Shown here piece by piece: positions 17,732-24,567 of a stretch of 34,381 bases of DNA (the stretch's first letter is position 1; each line of letters opens with the position of its first letter). The notes beneath the pieces are model-generated. The model saw nothing but the letters and a program-made list of their open reading frames with translations, ran no database searches and had not been told where the DNA came from. Where the stretch lies: assembly GCA_904501715.1 (NCBI GenBank), contig CAJGCD010000008.1, positions 1 to 34,381 on the forward strand. Direction: 5' to 3'. The position numbers and the translations under genes are program-made. The DNA is from an uncultured Clostridia bacterium (lineage in GTDB: Bacteria > Bacillota > Clostridia > Oscillospirales > CAG-272).

Positions 17732-17760
17732 ATTATAACATATATAATTTGCAATTTCAA
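17732..17760 (-). promoter_or_regulatory. SigA-type promoter of the cdaA-recJ-rel run
   Basis: On the minus strand TTGAAA (17760-17755), a 17-nt spacer and TATAAT (17737-17732) stand 65 nt before the cdaA GTG. I saw no comparable promoter inside the next 12 kb, apart from a weak TTGGAA/TTATAT possibility before the flippase gene. Genes from cdaA to mazG may therefore share it. Confidence 0.87.
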
Positions 17761-17788
17761 TAAAAAAGTGAAAAAAATATAAATCCGC

Positions 17789-17819
17789 AAAAAAGATGAG
17801 CAGATATCCTCTGCTCATC
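17789..17819 (-). terminator. Rho-independent terminator of the pncB-nuclease operon
   Basis: On the minus strand GATGAGCAGA and TCTGCTCATC form a perfect 10-bp stem (17795-17804 with 17810-17819) around a 5-nt loop, followed by TTTTTT. It lies 12 nt after the nuclease stop codon and just upstream of the cdaA promoter, separating the two units. Confidence 0.93.
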
Positions 17820-17830
17820 AAAAATTCATA

Positions 17831-18844
17831 TTATGCCGCAGGCTTACATATACCGCAGGCGCTGTACCCGTCTGCTATAAGGTCCTGGATGCTTCCCGTA
17901 TATTCATCTCTGTTCGCTTCGCTCATAGAAACGGCGCTTGAGCAGCTTGGAAGATGTATTTTTTTGGTATTTGTGTTAAGAACGTAGATGTTGTTACCGC
18001 CCTCTGTTGGCTTTGTATCCTCGGTCGCCTTGGGCGTCTCGGTGGAAAGCCAATTTTCTCCCGTTGCATAGTCAATAACTATTCCCGGCTGAACGTTGTA
18101 AACGTACACGTTGAAGCAGATTTCCTCGCCCTCATCCTCTACCGAGTAGGCTTCTATCTGAACTCCGCAGGCAACCAGATCCCTACCGTCATAAATAGGC
18201 GTAACGCGATACATAACGTGATTGTCGGTTTCCTTCACGTAGTCGGCAACCATATTCTCAAAGGGAAGCATACCTTCTACGTTCATATAGCGAGTTCCCG
18301 TAATAAGATTTTGCTTATTAGCATTCTCTCCCGTAAGCTGGAAGCCTATAAGGTGGCAACGATTGTATATGTATCCGCCGTCAACCAGCTCGGAATCATA
18401 CTTGTTATTTACCCATCCCGAGGGCTTTACGCTTGATATGGATTCCCTCTCCTCGGTAGGCATAAGGTCCTTACCAATGCAGGCTTCGGTATATCCGCAT
18501 CTTCCCAGAGAGTCAAGGTCGCTGTAATATTCATAAGAGATGGTTGTTATCTTATCGGAGCCAAACTTGGGCATACCGTCATTAAGAACGGCAAACGCCT
18601 TTCCCGAAAATTTGGGAACGCCAAGTGCTTTTTCAGCATTTCTCTGTTCTCCGATATTAACATTCGAAGGCTTTTTATCGGTGGTACTGCCGCTGCTTCC
18701 CGCGGGCTTAGCGCTTTGCGTTGTTGTTCCTCTGCCGCCGTCCTGAGTGCCGCCGTCAAGCATATCGCAGCCCGTAAAAGCAAGGCAGAAAGCAAGCAGC
18801 ATAGCAAGCAGCCAAAGAGAGCTTCTCATAAATCTTTTCATCAT
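17831..18844 (-). CDS. Secreted lipoprotein DNA/RNA non-specific endonuclease with C-terminal Cys cluster
   Basis: This 337-residue protein has a lipoprotein signal (LAFCLAFTGC, lipidated Cys about 26), so it should be anchored outside the membrane. A low-complexity S/T/G linker runs to about residue 60. The nuclease domain (about 70-265) carries YIYNRCHLIGFQLTGEN, the EndA/NucA-type beta-beta-alpha-metal motif, with His164 as expected general base and Asn179 as likely metal ligand, and then NLITGTRYMN. A second linker leads to a C-terminal module (about 285-335), TKKIHLPSC...YSACGICKP, resembling the Ada-type Cys4 zinc segment often attached to such nucleases. Likely roles are nutrient scavenging from DNA or competence-related DNA cutting. 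Its ATG overlaps the upstream stop by 4 nt. Confidence in the nuclease call is high; the role is open. Confidence 0.92.
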   Translation of the reverse strand: MMKRFMRSSLWLLAMLLAFCLAFTGCDMLDGGTQDGGRGTTTQSAKPAGSSGSTTDKKPSNVNIGEQRNAEKALGVPKFSGKAFAVLNDGMPKFGSDKITTISYEYYSDLDSLGRCGYTEACIGKDLMPTEERESISSVKPSGWVNNKYDSELVDGGYIYNRCHLIGFQLTGENANKQNLITGTRYMNVEGMLPFENMVADYVKETDNHVMYRVTPIYDGRDLVACGVQIEAYSVEDEGEEICFNVYVYNVQPGIVIDYATGENWLSTETPKATEDTKPTEGGNNIYVLNTNTKKIHLPSCSSAVSMSEANRDEYTGSIQDLIADGYSACGICKPAA

Positions 18845-19251
18845 CTTCTGAATATCTCCTTAGCTATCTTTTCGTGGGAATACCCCTCAAATTCTCCCGA
18901 ATAAACACACTTAAAGCCCTGCTCCTCGGGGGATATATCAAAGTACAGGTCGGCGGGATAATGTCTGTTCCAACGGTATATCACTATTTCGTCCACACGG
19001 TCGATATACTGCGTCGGCAATCTGTCCTCGAGGAAGCAATAATCATCCTGTCCCGCCTCAAGCAGCATATTTTCGCTGACCGTATATGCCCCTCCGCGCT
19101 CCGCAAGAAGCTTCTCGGAATAAGGCGCTATAAAAAGCTTACTTCTTTGGGCCGTTTTCAAAATGTCCTCTGTAACCACTCTGTCGCGGCTCTGTCGGCG
19201 GCGATTGAACATCATACCGTTCCTATCGTCAAGACAAACTATTATCTTCAT
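18841..19251 (-). CDS. Conserved hypothetical protein downstream of pncB
   Basis: This is a 136-residue soluble protein, probably alpha/beta. It opens MKIIVCLDDRNGMMFNRRRQSRD and has internal landmarks QDDYCFLED, IVIYRWNRHYPADLYFD and SHEKIAKEIFRR. It matches my memory of a family common in Clostridia that some pipelines mislabel 'ribonuclease Z', but no HxHxDH metallo-hydrolase motif is present. It starts 3 nt after the pncB stop with only a weak ribosome site, and its stop overlaps the nuclease start as ATGA, so translation is probably coupled through all three genes. No signal peptide or membrane helix is visible. Function unknown. Confidence 0.85.
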   Translation of the reverse strand: MKIIVCLDDRNGMMFNRRRQSRDRVVTEDILKTAQRSKLFIAPYSEKLLAERGGAYTVSENMLLEAGQDDYCFLEDRLPTQYIDRVDEIVIYRWNRHYPADLYFDISPEEQGFKCVYSGEFEGYSHEKIAKEIFRR

Positions 19252-19254
19252 AGC

Positions 19255-20700
19255 TTACTTCTTTGCGTTTCTGTGCTTTGCGAGCATATCATGCTTCAGT
19301 GTCCACAGCTTCTCGGAAAGGTCAACGTAATAGTTGTGAGGATTGGTAAAGCGTCTTACCTCCTCCCACATTCCCTCTATCTCTTCCTTGCAATGCGCGC
19401 GTATTTCCTCGATAGTGGGAAGCTTGTACACCTGCTCCCCGTTCTTGAATACGGGCACAAGAAGCTCGGTAGCTGTATAATTATCAAAGGTCTTACGCTT
19501 CCACGTAGCAACGGGGTCGAATATCTCAAGAGGCTGTGTCTCGTCTATGGTCTCGTCGTAAACGCATATAAGGTCTGCCTCAGCCTTGCCCGTTTCCTTA
19601 TCACGGATACGGTATACCTTCTTAAAGTGAGGCGTGGTTATCTTGCCCACGTTTTCACTTATCTTTATCTTGGGAATGACGTTTCCGTCCTTGTCCTCAA
19701 TGGCGCACACCTTGTAAACTCCGCCGAAAACAGGGTCGCTCTTAGCGGTTATAAGACGCTCACCAACGCCAAATGCGTCAACCTCCGCGCCCTGACGGAT
19801 AAGCTCTCTGATGATGTACTCATCCATAGAGTTGGACACCACTATCCTGCACTCGGGAAGCCCGGCCTCGTCAAGCTTCTTGCGTATCTTTTTGGTAAGG
19901 TAGGTAACGTCACCCGAATCAAGGCGGACCGCTCCCTTTGCTATTCCCTGCTCCTTAAACACGCGGATAGCATTGGGAAGACCGCTTTCAAGCACGTTAT
20001 AGGTATCTATAAGCAACGTGGCGTTATTGGGATATATCTCACAATAAGTCTTGAACGCCTCGTACTCGGTATCAAAAAGCTGTACCCACGCGTGTGCCAT
20101 AGTACCGCCCGCGGGGACGCCGTATGCCTGGTCGGCAATAGCGCAGGCGGTTGAGCCGCAGCCGCCTATATAAGCAGCTCTCGCGCCAAGCATTGCCGCA
20201 TCCGCGCCCTGAGCTCGTCTTGAGCCAAATTCACTTACAGGTCTGCCCTTAGCCGAGCGGGTAATTCTTGCAGCCTTTGTAGCTATGAGCGACTGATGAT
20301 TTATCATCATAAGCACGTAGGTCTCGATAAACTGAGCCTCAATAATGGGAGCTCTGACGGTCATAAGAGGCTCTCCCGGGAACACCACCGTTCCCTCGGG
20401 GATAGCCCAGATATCTCCGCTGAACCTGAAGCTCTTAAGATATTCCAAAAACTCCTCCGAAAAGCATTTTCTTCCGCGGAGATATTCGATATCCTCATCC
20501 TCAAATTTCAGGTCCTTGATATATTCCACTATCTGCTGAAGTCCCGCGCATATAGCGTATCCGCCGTTGTCGGGATTGTCGCGGTAGAATACGTCAAAAT
20601 ATACTATCTTATCCTTCATTCCGTTGACGAAATATCCGTTGCTCATAGTAAGCTCGTAATAGTCGCAAAGCATTGTAAGGTTTCTTCTGATGTCTTTCAT
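19255..20700 (-). CDS. pncB: Nicotinate phosphoribosyltransferase
   Basis: PncB joins nicotinate to phosphoribosyl pyrophosphate, with ATP hydrolysis, to give nicotinate mononucleotide for NAD salvage. The 481-residue cytoplasmic enzyme starts with LTMLCDYYELTMSNGYF and shows PLMTVRAP, SEFGSRRAQG (156-165), GGTMAHAWVQ with the phosphorylatable His at about 203, RLDSGDV (259-265) and GVGERLITA. Order and length fit the bacterial family. GGAG lies 9 nt before the ATG. It is the first gene of a three-gene operon with the hypothetical protein and the nuclease, driven by a near-consensus promoter. Pairing with a secreted nuclease suggests nucleotide salvage, which is inference only. Confidence 0.96.
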   Translation of the reverse strand: MKDIRRNLTMLCDYYELTMSNGYFVNGMKDKIVYFDVFYRDNPDNGGYAICAGLQQIVEYIKDLKFEDEDIEYLRGRKCFSEEFLEYLKSFRFSGDIWAIPEGTVVFPGEPLMTVRAPIIEAQFIETYVLMMINHQSLIATKAARITRSAKGRPVSEFGSRRAQGADAAMLGARAAYIGGCGSTACAIADQAYGVPAGGTMAHAWVQLFDTEYEAFKTYCEIYPNNATLLIDTYNVLESGLPNAIRVFKEQGIAKGAVRLDSGDVTYLTKKIRKKLDEAGLPECRIVVSNSMDEYIIRELIRQGAEVDAFGVGERLITAKSDPVFGGVYKVCAIEDKDGNVIPKIKISENVGKITTPHFKKVYRIRDKETGKAEADLICVYDETIDETQPLEIFDPVATWKRKTFDNYTATELLVPVFKNGEQVYKLPTIEEIRAHCKEEIEGMWEEVRRFTNPHNYYVDLSEKLWTLKHDMLAKHRNAKK

Positions 20701-20736
20701 TTTTCATCACTCCGTTTTCAGTTATCTATTGAGATT

Positions 20737-20765
20737 AGTATAGCTTTTTTTTAGCTTTTTGTCAA
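20737..20765 (-). promoter_or_regulatory. SigA-type promoter of pncB
   Basis: On the minus strand consensus TTGACA (20765-20760), a 17-nt spacer and TATACT (20742-20737) lie 37 nt before the pncB ATG. The spacer holds the direct repeat AAAGCTAAAAAAAAGCT. No operator is recognisable. Confidence 0.9.
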
Positions 20766-20785
20766 TATATATCACAGAAATTAGC

Positions 20786-20820
20786 AAAAAACAGGGCGTC
20801 CGAGGCTTCGGAACGCCCTG
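20786..20820 (-). terminator. Rho-independent terminator of tyrS
   Basis: On the minus strand CAGGGCGT pairs with ACGCCCTG. The helix continues with CCGA/TCGG after one bulged T and closes on an AGCC loop; TTTTTTG follows. The hairpin begins 6 nt after the tyrS stop. Confidence 0.94.
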
Positions 20821-20826
20821 TAATAA

Positions 20827-22047
20827 TTATTTTGTGATTACCTTGCGGAAATTCTTCTTTCCTCTGCGGAACACCTTTCCGTCCTTAAGGTCATCCTTTG
20901 TAAAGGTAGCCTTAAAATCGGTTATTTTCTCATCATCGGCAGCAACTCCGCCCTGCTCTATGGCTCTTCTCGCCTCGGATTTGGAAGGAACAAGTCCCGC
21001 CTTTACGAGGATCGAACCGATATCTATAACTCCATCAACGAAATCGGTGTCAGTAAGCTCGGTCATAGGTATCTCGGCAGCGGCACCGCTTCCAAAGAGA
21101 GCCTTTGCACTCGCCTCAGCCTTCTTAGCCTCTTCCTCGCCGTGTACAAGCTTTGTAAGCTCGTAAGCGAGTATCTCCTTAGCCTTATTAAGCTGTGCTC
21201 CCTCCCAGCTATCCATCGCGTCTATCTCCTCAAGAGGCAGGAAGGTAAGCATCCTTATGCACTTGAGAACGTCGGCATCGGCAACGTTTCTCCAATACTG
21301 GTAGAAATCGTAGGGACTGGTCTTCTTTGGGTCGAGCCATACAGCGCCCGACTGAGTCTTGCCCATCTTCTTACCCTCGGAATTGAGGAGAAGGTTGATA
21401 GTCATAGCATAAGCGTCCTTGCCAAGCTTACGGCGGATAAGCTCCGTACCGCCAAGCATATTGGACCACTGGTCGTCACCGCCAAACTGCATATTGCAGC
21501 CGTAGGTCTTGAAAAGGTGATAGAAGTCGTAGGACTGCATTATCATATAGTTGAATTCAAGGAAGGAGAGACCCTTCTCCATTCTCTGCTTGTAGCACTC
21601 GGCAGAGAGCATACGGTTTACCGAGAAGCACGCTCCTACGTCACGGAGCACCTCAATGTAGTTCAGCCCCATGAGCCAATCGGCATTGTTTATCATCATA
21701 GCCTTTCCCTCGGAAAAGTCTATAAATCTGCTCATCTGCTCCTTGAAGCACTCACAGTTATGCGCAATAGTCTCCTCGGTCATCATCTGACGCATATCGG
21801 TGCGTCCCGAGGGGTCGCCTACCATAGCAGTACCGCCGCCAATAAGCGCTATGGGCTTGTTGCCCGCCATCTGCAATCTCTTCATAAGACAGAGCGCCAT
21901 AAAATGACCTACGTGAAGACTATCAGCCGTAGGGTCAAATCCTATATAGAACACGGCTTTGCCGTTGTTCACCATTTCCTTTATTTCTTCCTCGTCAGTG
22001 ACCTGAGCAATGAGCCCTCTCGCCACCAGCTCGTCGTAAATCGTCAT
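20827..22047 (-). CDS. tyrS: Tyrosyl-tRNA synthetase
   Basis: TyrRS charges tRNA-Tyr. The 406-residue class I enzyme shows FYIGFDPTADSLHVGH (HIGH motif as HVGH at 45-48), GGGTAMVGDPSGR, GGDDQWSNM and KKMGKT (KMSKS motif as KMGKT at 227-231). A C-terminal S4-like RNA-binding domain starts at about 340 (AGLVPSKSEARRAIEQGGV). The ATG at 22047 follows GGGAGG by 6 nt; an 8-residue in-frame extension upstream contains that site and is discarded. The leader is only about 40 nt, too short for a T-box, which is notable because Firmicutes tyrS genes often have one. It is a single-gene unit with its own promoter and terminator. Confidence 0.97.
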   Translation of the reverse strand: MTIYDELVARGLIAQVTDEEEIKEMVNNGKAVFYIGFDPTADSLHVGHFMALCLMKRLQMAGNKPIALIGGGTAMVGDPSGRTDMRQMMTEETIAHNCECFKEQMSRFIDFSEGKAMMINNADWLMGLNYIEVLRDVGACFSVNRMLSAECYKQRMEKGLSFLEFNYMIMQSYDFYHLFKTYGCNMQFGGDDQWSNMLGGTELIRRKLGKDAYAMTINLLLNSEGKKMGKTQSGAVWLDPKKTSPYDFYQYWRNVADADVLKCIRMLTFLPLEEIDAMDSWEGAQLNKAKEILAYELTKLVHGEEEAKKAEASAKALFGSGAAAEIPMTELTDTDFVDGVIDIGSILVKAGLVPSKSEARRAIEQGGVAADDEKITDFKATFTKDDLKDGKVFRRGKKNFRKVITK

Positions 22048-22091
22048 AATATACCTCCCGCGCAAGCGCAAATAATCATAATATCCCGTAT

Positions 22092-22120
22092 ATTATACCC
22101 TATCCTCACCTTTTTGTCAA
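22092..22120 (-). promoter_or_regulatory. SigA-type promoter of tyrS
   Basis: On the minus strand TTGACA (22120-22115), a 17-nt spacer and TATAAT (22097-22092) precede tyrS by 44 nt. The short leader contains a GCGC-TT-GCGC palindrome (22061-22070) just before the ribosome site. Confidence 0.92.
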
Positions 22121-22163
22121 TAATTAGTGGAATTTTATTTTAATAATAATCCTCCCAAAGCAC

Positions 22164-22192
22164 AGGAGCGTTGCGCAATGCGCAACGCTCCT
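22164..22192 (-). terminator. Perfect 14-bp inverted repeat after the SASP gene
   Basis: AGGAGCGTTGCGCA and its exact complement are separated by one base. The repeat lies 22 nt past the SASP stop. There is no T-run on either strand, so it is an atypical terminator or an mRNA 3'-end stabiliser. The stop-site call is inferred from position. Confidence 0.6.
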
Positions 22193-22214
22193 TAATCCAA
22201 GCCTTACAGCTTAC

Positions 22215-22400
22215 TTACTTTGTGCCCTTAGCCTGATTTTCGTAGCTCTCGATCATCTTCTTAACCATCTGACCGCCGATAGAGCCTGCCTGACGGGATG
22301 TGAGATCTCCGTTGTAACCGTTGTTAAGGTTAACTCCAACTTCACTTGCTGCCTGCATCTTGATCTGCTCAAGAGCCTGCTTTGCCTGCTTGTTTGCCAT
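22215..22400 (-). CDS. Alpha/beta-type small acid-soluble spore protein (SASP)
   Basis: SASPs coat DNA in the dormant spore, protecting it from UV and heat, and are cut by the GPR protease at germination. The 61-residue product starts MANKQAKQALEQIKMQAASEVGVNL, with the GPR-type site around SEVG. It then shows the family signature LTSRQAGSIGGQMVKKMIESYE. AAGGAG lies 7 nt before the ATG. Expression is expected from SigG in the forespore, but I could not identify a convincing SigG promoter. A 7-bp hairpin lies directly before the ribosome site and a larger structured element further upstream. Codon choice is of the highly expressed type. This gene is direct evidence that the organism belongs to a spore-forming lineage. 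Confidence 0.95.
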   Translation of the reverse strand: MANKQAKQALEQIKMQAASEVGVNLNNGYNGDLTSRQAGSIGGQMVKKMIESYENQAKGTK

Positions 22401-22417
22401 AGCTATTCTCCTTACTT

Positions 22418-22434
22418 CCGTAATCCTATTACGG
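22418..22434 (-). promoter_or_regulatory. Stem-loop in the SASP leader
   Basis: CCGTAAT and ATTACGG form a 7-bp stem with a 3-nt loop, ending 5 nt before the SASP ribosome-binding site. It could mark the mRNA 5' end or affect stability. The role is inferred. Confidence 0.45.
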
Positions 22435-22458
22435 TTCTGTTTTCGAATTTTCTATAAT

Positions 22459-22542
22459 AATCGAGTTAACACCGCAGACCGACTGCGGTGTTCCGCTGTC
22501 GCTCGCTTTGCAACTCTGCTATTATTTTGCGACAACTCGATT
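22459..22542 (+). ncRNA. Candidate structured RNA or inverted-repeat element, three-way junction
   Basis: A 9-bp outer helix (AATCGAGTT at 22459-22467 with AACTCGATT at 22534-22542) encloses a perfect 10-bp hairpin (22468-22477 with 22483-22492) and a second hairpin closed by GTCGC/GCGAC (22498-22502 with 22529-22533; the first base of the outer helix's 3' arm directly follows). On the plus strand it ends in CGATTTTTATATG, which is terminator-like, and TATAAT lies at 22453-22458 but without a good -35. No reading frame explains it. It may be a small RNA, a two-way terminator between nrdR and the SASP gene, or a small dispersed repeat. Confidence 0.4.
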
Positions 22543-22625
22543 TTTATATGTATGGAAAAATCAGGCTTTTTTATTTAAAAAACAAGTCGCACCAAAATAG
22601 GAATTCCCTTAAATAAACACCCACA

Positions 22626-23072
22626 TCAATTATTTTCCTTCAATCGGCTGAGCTCGGTAAGGAATGTCTCAATATCCTTGAACTCACGGTATACCGACGC
22701 AAAGCGTACGTAGGCTACCTCGTCGCTTACCTTAAGCTTGTTCATAACCATCTCGCCTATCTCGTTTGTGGTTATCTCGTTGCGCAAGGAGTTCTGGAGC
22801 TCGGTCTCTATCTCCAGCGCGATATCCTCTGCGTTTACAGGTCGCTTCTGACAAGCCTTAAGAAGTCCCGAAAGCAGCTTGTTTTTATCAAACAGCTCCT
22901 TGCTTCCGTCCTTCTTCACGACGATTATCTGTACTGTCTCTATTATTTCAAACGTGGTATAACGCTTCTGGCAGGCAAGGCATTCTCTTCTTCTTCGAAT
23001 GCTGTTTCCCTCCTCAACGTGTCTTGAATCTATTACCTTACTGTCTGCAAAACCGCATACGGGACATTTCAT
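22626..23072 (-). CDS. nrdR: Transcriptional repressor NrdR
   Basis: NrdR represses ribonucleotide reductase genes in response to dATP/ATP. The 148-residue protein is complete. A zinc ribbon with Cys at 3, 6, 31 and 34 (MKCPVCG ... CLACQKRYTTFE) is followed by an ATP-cone domain (about 49-139) opening IIVVKKDGSKELFDKNKLLSGLLKA. No ribonucleotide reductase gene lies in the window, so its targets are elsewhere. GAGG lies about 12 nt before the ATG. It has its own promoter. The terminator is not obvious, although the structured element at 22.46-22.54 kb lies downstream. Confidence 0.96.
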   Translation of the reverse strand: MKCPVCGFADSKVIDSRHVEEGNSIRRRRECLACQKRYTTFEIIETVQIIVVKKDGSKELFDKNKLLSGLLKACQKRPVNAEDIALEIETELQNSLRNEITTNEIGEMVMNKLKVSDEVAYVRFASVYREFKDIETFLTELSRLKENN

Positions 23073-23117
23073 TTTCAGCAGCCATCCTCTCGAAAATTTG
23101 TCAAATATATCCTGTAT

Positions 23118-23146
23118 ATTTTACCACAAAATCCCCGCTAAGTAAA
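23118..23146 (-). promoter_or_regulatory. Probable SigA promoter of nrdR
   Basis: On the minus strand TTTACT (23146-23141), a 17-nt spacer and TAAAAT (23123-23118) are preceded by an extended -10 TGG. It lies 46 nt before the nrdR ATG. The match is moderate. Confidence 0.65.
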
Positions 23147-23173
23147 TAGCTTTTTTCTTTTTTCTTAAAAACT

Positions 23174-23458
23174 TTACATATCCCCTTCTTTTCGAAAATC
23201 ACTGACCACGTCAAAAACATGAGTAGGGGACACGCCTTGAGCTACAACAGTATCAAAAAGACCTTCTGCCGCCTCCAATGACGCGCCTACCGTTTCAAAA
23301 GCGTAATCCTCTCCAAGAGCGCACAGGGCGTAAACGTTCATTCCGAAAAGCCCCACCTTCAGGAGGGCGTAATGCGCCGCTCCGCTATCGGTCTCCTTCA
23401 GCACTGAGATGCTGATGTTCTCTCCCAACAAAAAATTTTTAGTCTGTGTTTTGTACAT
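23174..23458 (-). CDS. Small conserved Clostridia protein of unknown function
   Basis: This is a 94-residue soluble protein with an alternating beta pattern in the first half (ALLKVGLFGMNVYALCAL). The C-terminal half holds a helix (SLEAAEGLFDTVVAQ) and ends THVFDVVSDFRKEGD. The closing HxxDVVxDF pattern reminds me of a small uncharacterised Clostridia family (possibly DUF6514), but I cannot confirm that without a search. AAAGGAGAAA lies 5 nt before the ATG, a strong site. A TATAAT box with a weak -35 lies 47 nt upstream. It is transcribed alone or with nrdR (gap 101 nt, with a promoter between). Confidence 0.75.
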   Translation of the reverse strand: MYKTQTKNFLLGENISISVLKETDSGAAHYALLKVGLFGMNVYALCALGEDYAFETVGASLEAAEGLFDTVVAQGVSPTHVFDVVSDFRKEGDM

Positions 23459-23504
23459 TTAAATTTTCTCCTTTCTGTGAGGTATGCCGTTGGTTACGTC
23501 CTCA

Positions 23505-23532
23505 ATTATACACTACTCAAAAAGCCGCGCAA
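23505..23532 (-). promoter_or_regulatory. Possible promoter of the small conserved gene
   Basis: On the minus strand TATAAT (23510-23505) is exact. The -35 candidate TTGCGC (23532-23527, 16-nt spacer) matches at only three positions. The distance to the ATG is 46 nt. Confidence 0.55.
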
Positions 23533-23723
23533 TAATTAAGATTTTTTGCGTTTAAGCTGTTTTTTTACAAGATTTAGTGTCAACAAAGGGATTATATCAC
23601 AAGCAAAGAGTAATTTTTTGTTGGATTGTGCATAAATATACACTTTTTTTAGGGTTATGACTTTTTATATTGGAGAAGCATCGCGAAAGCATTGGTAATT
23701 ATTTCCTTTCCAAAAACTGTTTC

Positions 23724-23752
23724 TTGAAATAAAGTGTTATTTTTGATATAAT
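23724..23752 (+). promoter_or_regulatory. SigA-type promoter of the plus-strand membrane protein
   Basis: TTGAAA (23724-23729), a 17-nt spacer and TATAAT (23747-23752) are present. Transcription would start near 23759, leaving a leader of about 83 nt. This supports the short plus-strand gene as real. Confidence 0.85.
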
Positions 23753-23841
23753 ACTACCGAAAAGCAAAGTTTTTTCTATTTTTTACAAATGAAGATTTTT
23801 CAGCAAAAAAAGTATAATAATTAACCAAAAAGGAGGAAAAA

Positions 23842-24087
23842 GTGCATATTTTTACATTTTCACGCCCTTCAAGACAGCTTCTGCACTACGGCTTGTTTGC
23901 CGTTATATGTCACCTGACCGCCATTCTTTTTCTCGCATTAAATATGTCCAGCCATTCCCCCGTGCTGTATCATTACAGGATCTTCCCTATGATAGAGCAT
24001 TCGCTCATAAGCTTTATAGCAATACTCATAGGCACGTTAGGGCTGGAATACATATTCAAGGATGTTGACCAAGAGCGAAGCAGGTGA
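23842..24087 (+). CDS. Small membrane protein of unknown function
   Basis: This is an 81-residue protein starting with GTG, with AGGAGG 6 nt before it. Two hydrophobic helices are visible, at about 15-34 (YGLFAVICHLTAILFLAL) and 52-70 (HSLISFIAILIGTLGLEYIF), joined by a His-rich loop (SSHSPVLYHYRIFPMIEH); the C-terminus is charged. By the positive-inside rule both ends are probably cytoplasmic. It is the only complete gene on the plus strand, with its own promoter and a shared bidirectional terminator. I do not recognise the family. Several histidines near the helix ends (His15, 24, 38, 44 and 53) might bind a metal, but this is speculation. Its isolation and clean expression signals argue that it is a functional gene. 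Confidence 0.75.
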   Translation: MHIFTFSRPSRQLLHYGLFAVICHLTAILFLALNMSSHSPVLYHYRIFPMIEHSLISFIAILIGTLGLEYIFKDVDQERSR

Positions 24088-24136
24088 TACAGCAAATCAT
24101 AAAAACATTTCATATTTTCACGGCGAATGTTGACAA

Positions 24137-24169
24137 TAAAAAAGAGGATGACATCAGTCATCCTCTTTT
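24137..24169. terminator. Bidirectional terminator of rnpB and the membrane protein
   Basis: AAAGAGGATGA and TCATCCTCTTT form an 11-bp stem (24141-24151 with 24158-24168) around a 6-nt loop. On the minus strand it ends in a T-run right after the RNase P RNA; on the plus strand TTTTGTTTG follows. One hairpin can therefore end both converging transcripts. Confidence 0.92.
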
Positions 24170-24171
24170 GT

Positions 24172-24526
24172 TTGAACTCTATCTGTAAGCCGGGTTCTGT
24201 CGTGAACGGTCATCTATCTTTGCTTTGCGTCGCCGCAAAGCTCAAAGGCAAAAGCCTTCTGCCACCCGCGGATATATGTCGGGCAAACGATCCGCATACG
24301 GTGTTGCTTCGGATAGGGTTTACAGCAAACCTATGTTACCATAGGAGTGGGTGAGCTCTTACCTCGCCTTTCCATCCTTACCTCATACGAGGCGGTTTAT
24401 TTCTGTTGCACTTTCCCGGGAGTCGCCTCCGACTGACGTTATCAGTTACCCTGCCCTGTGAAGCCCGGACTTTCCTCACGGTAATACCTTTCGGCAACAT
24501 ACCGCGCGACCGTTTAATAAAGTTCC
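24172..24526 (-). ncRNA. rnpB: RNase P RNA (bacterial class A-like)
   Basis: RNase P RNA is the catalytic RNA that matures tRNA 5' ends. On the minus strand the universally conserved segments are visible: GAGGAAAGTCCGGGCTTC (P4 5' side region), AGGGTAACTGATAACG, GGTAAGAGCTCACC, and near the 3' end AGAACCCGGCTTAC. The termini pair as helix P1 (GAACTTTAT starting at 24525 with ATAGAGTTC ending at 24174). The length of about 350 nt is normal. A consensus promoter and a hairpin terminator frame it. Exact ends are set from P1 and may be off by a few bases. The type A/B distinction would need a covariance model. Confidence 0.96.
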
Positions 24527-24531
24527 TTTAG

Positions 24532-24560
24532 ATTGTAACACAAAAAACGCTTATTGTCAA
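24532..24560 (-). promoter_or_regulatory. SigA promoter of rnpB
   Basis: On the minus strand TTGACA (24560-24555), a 17-nt spacer and TACAAT (24537-24532) place the start of transcription within a few bases of helix P1. It lies between the thiT stop and rnpB. Confidence 0.92.
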
Positions 24561-24567
24561 GAATACA

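Larger units (their letters stand above)
23459..23841. other. 383-nt divergent intergenic region
   Basis: This AT-rich stretch lies between the small conserved gene (-) and the membrane protein (+). It contains one promoter in each direction and a leader of about 83 nt before the plus-strand gene. A second isolated TATAAT on the minus strand (23591-23596) lacks a -35. No RNA gene, repeat or further reading frame could be supported. Confidence 0.6.

Noticed and set aside
18874..20154. 426-codon open frame on the plus strand
   Set aside because: It is antisense to pncB and the 136-residue gene. The protein has no family motif, no ribosome site was seen and the minus-strand genes are certain.
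22048..22130. T-box leader for tyrS
   Set aside because: The promoter leaves only about 40 nt of leader, with no T-box sequence or terminator.
21142..22143. 333-codon open frame on the plus strand
   Set aside because: It is a shadow of tyrS, whose motifs, promoter and terminator are clear on the other strand.
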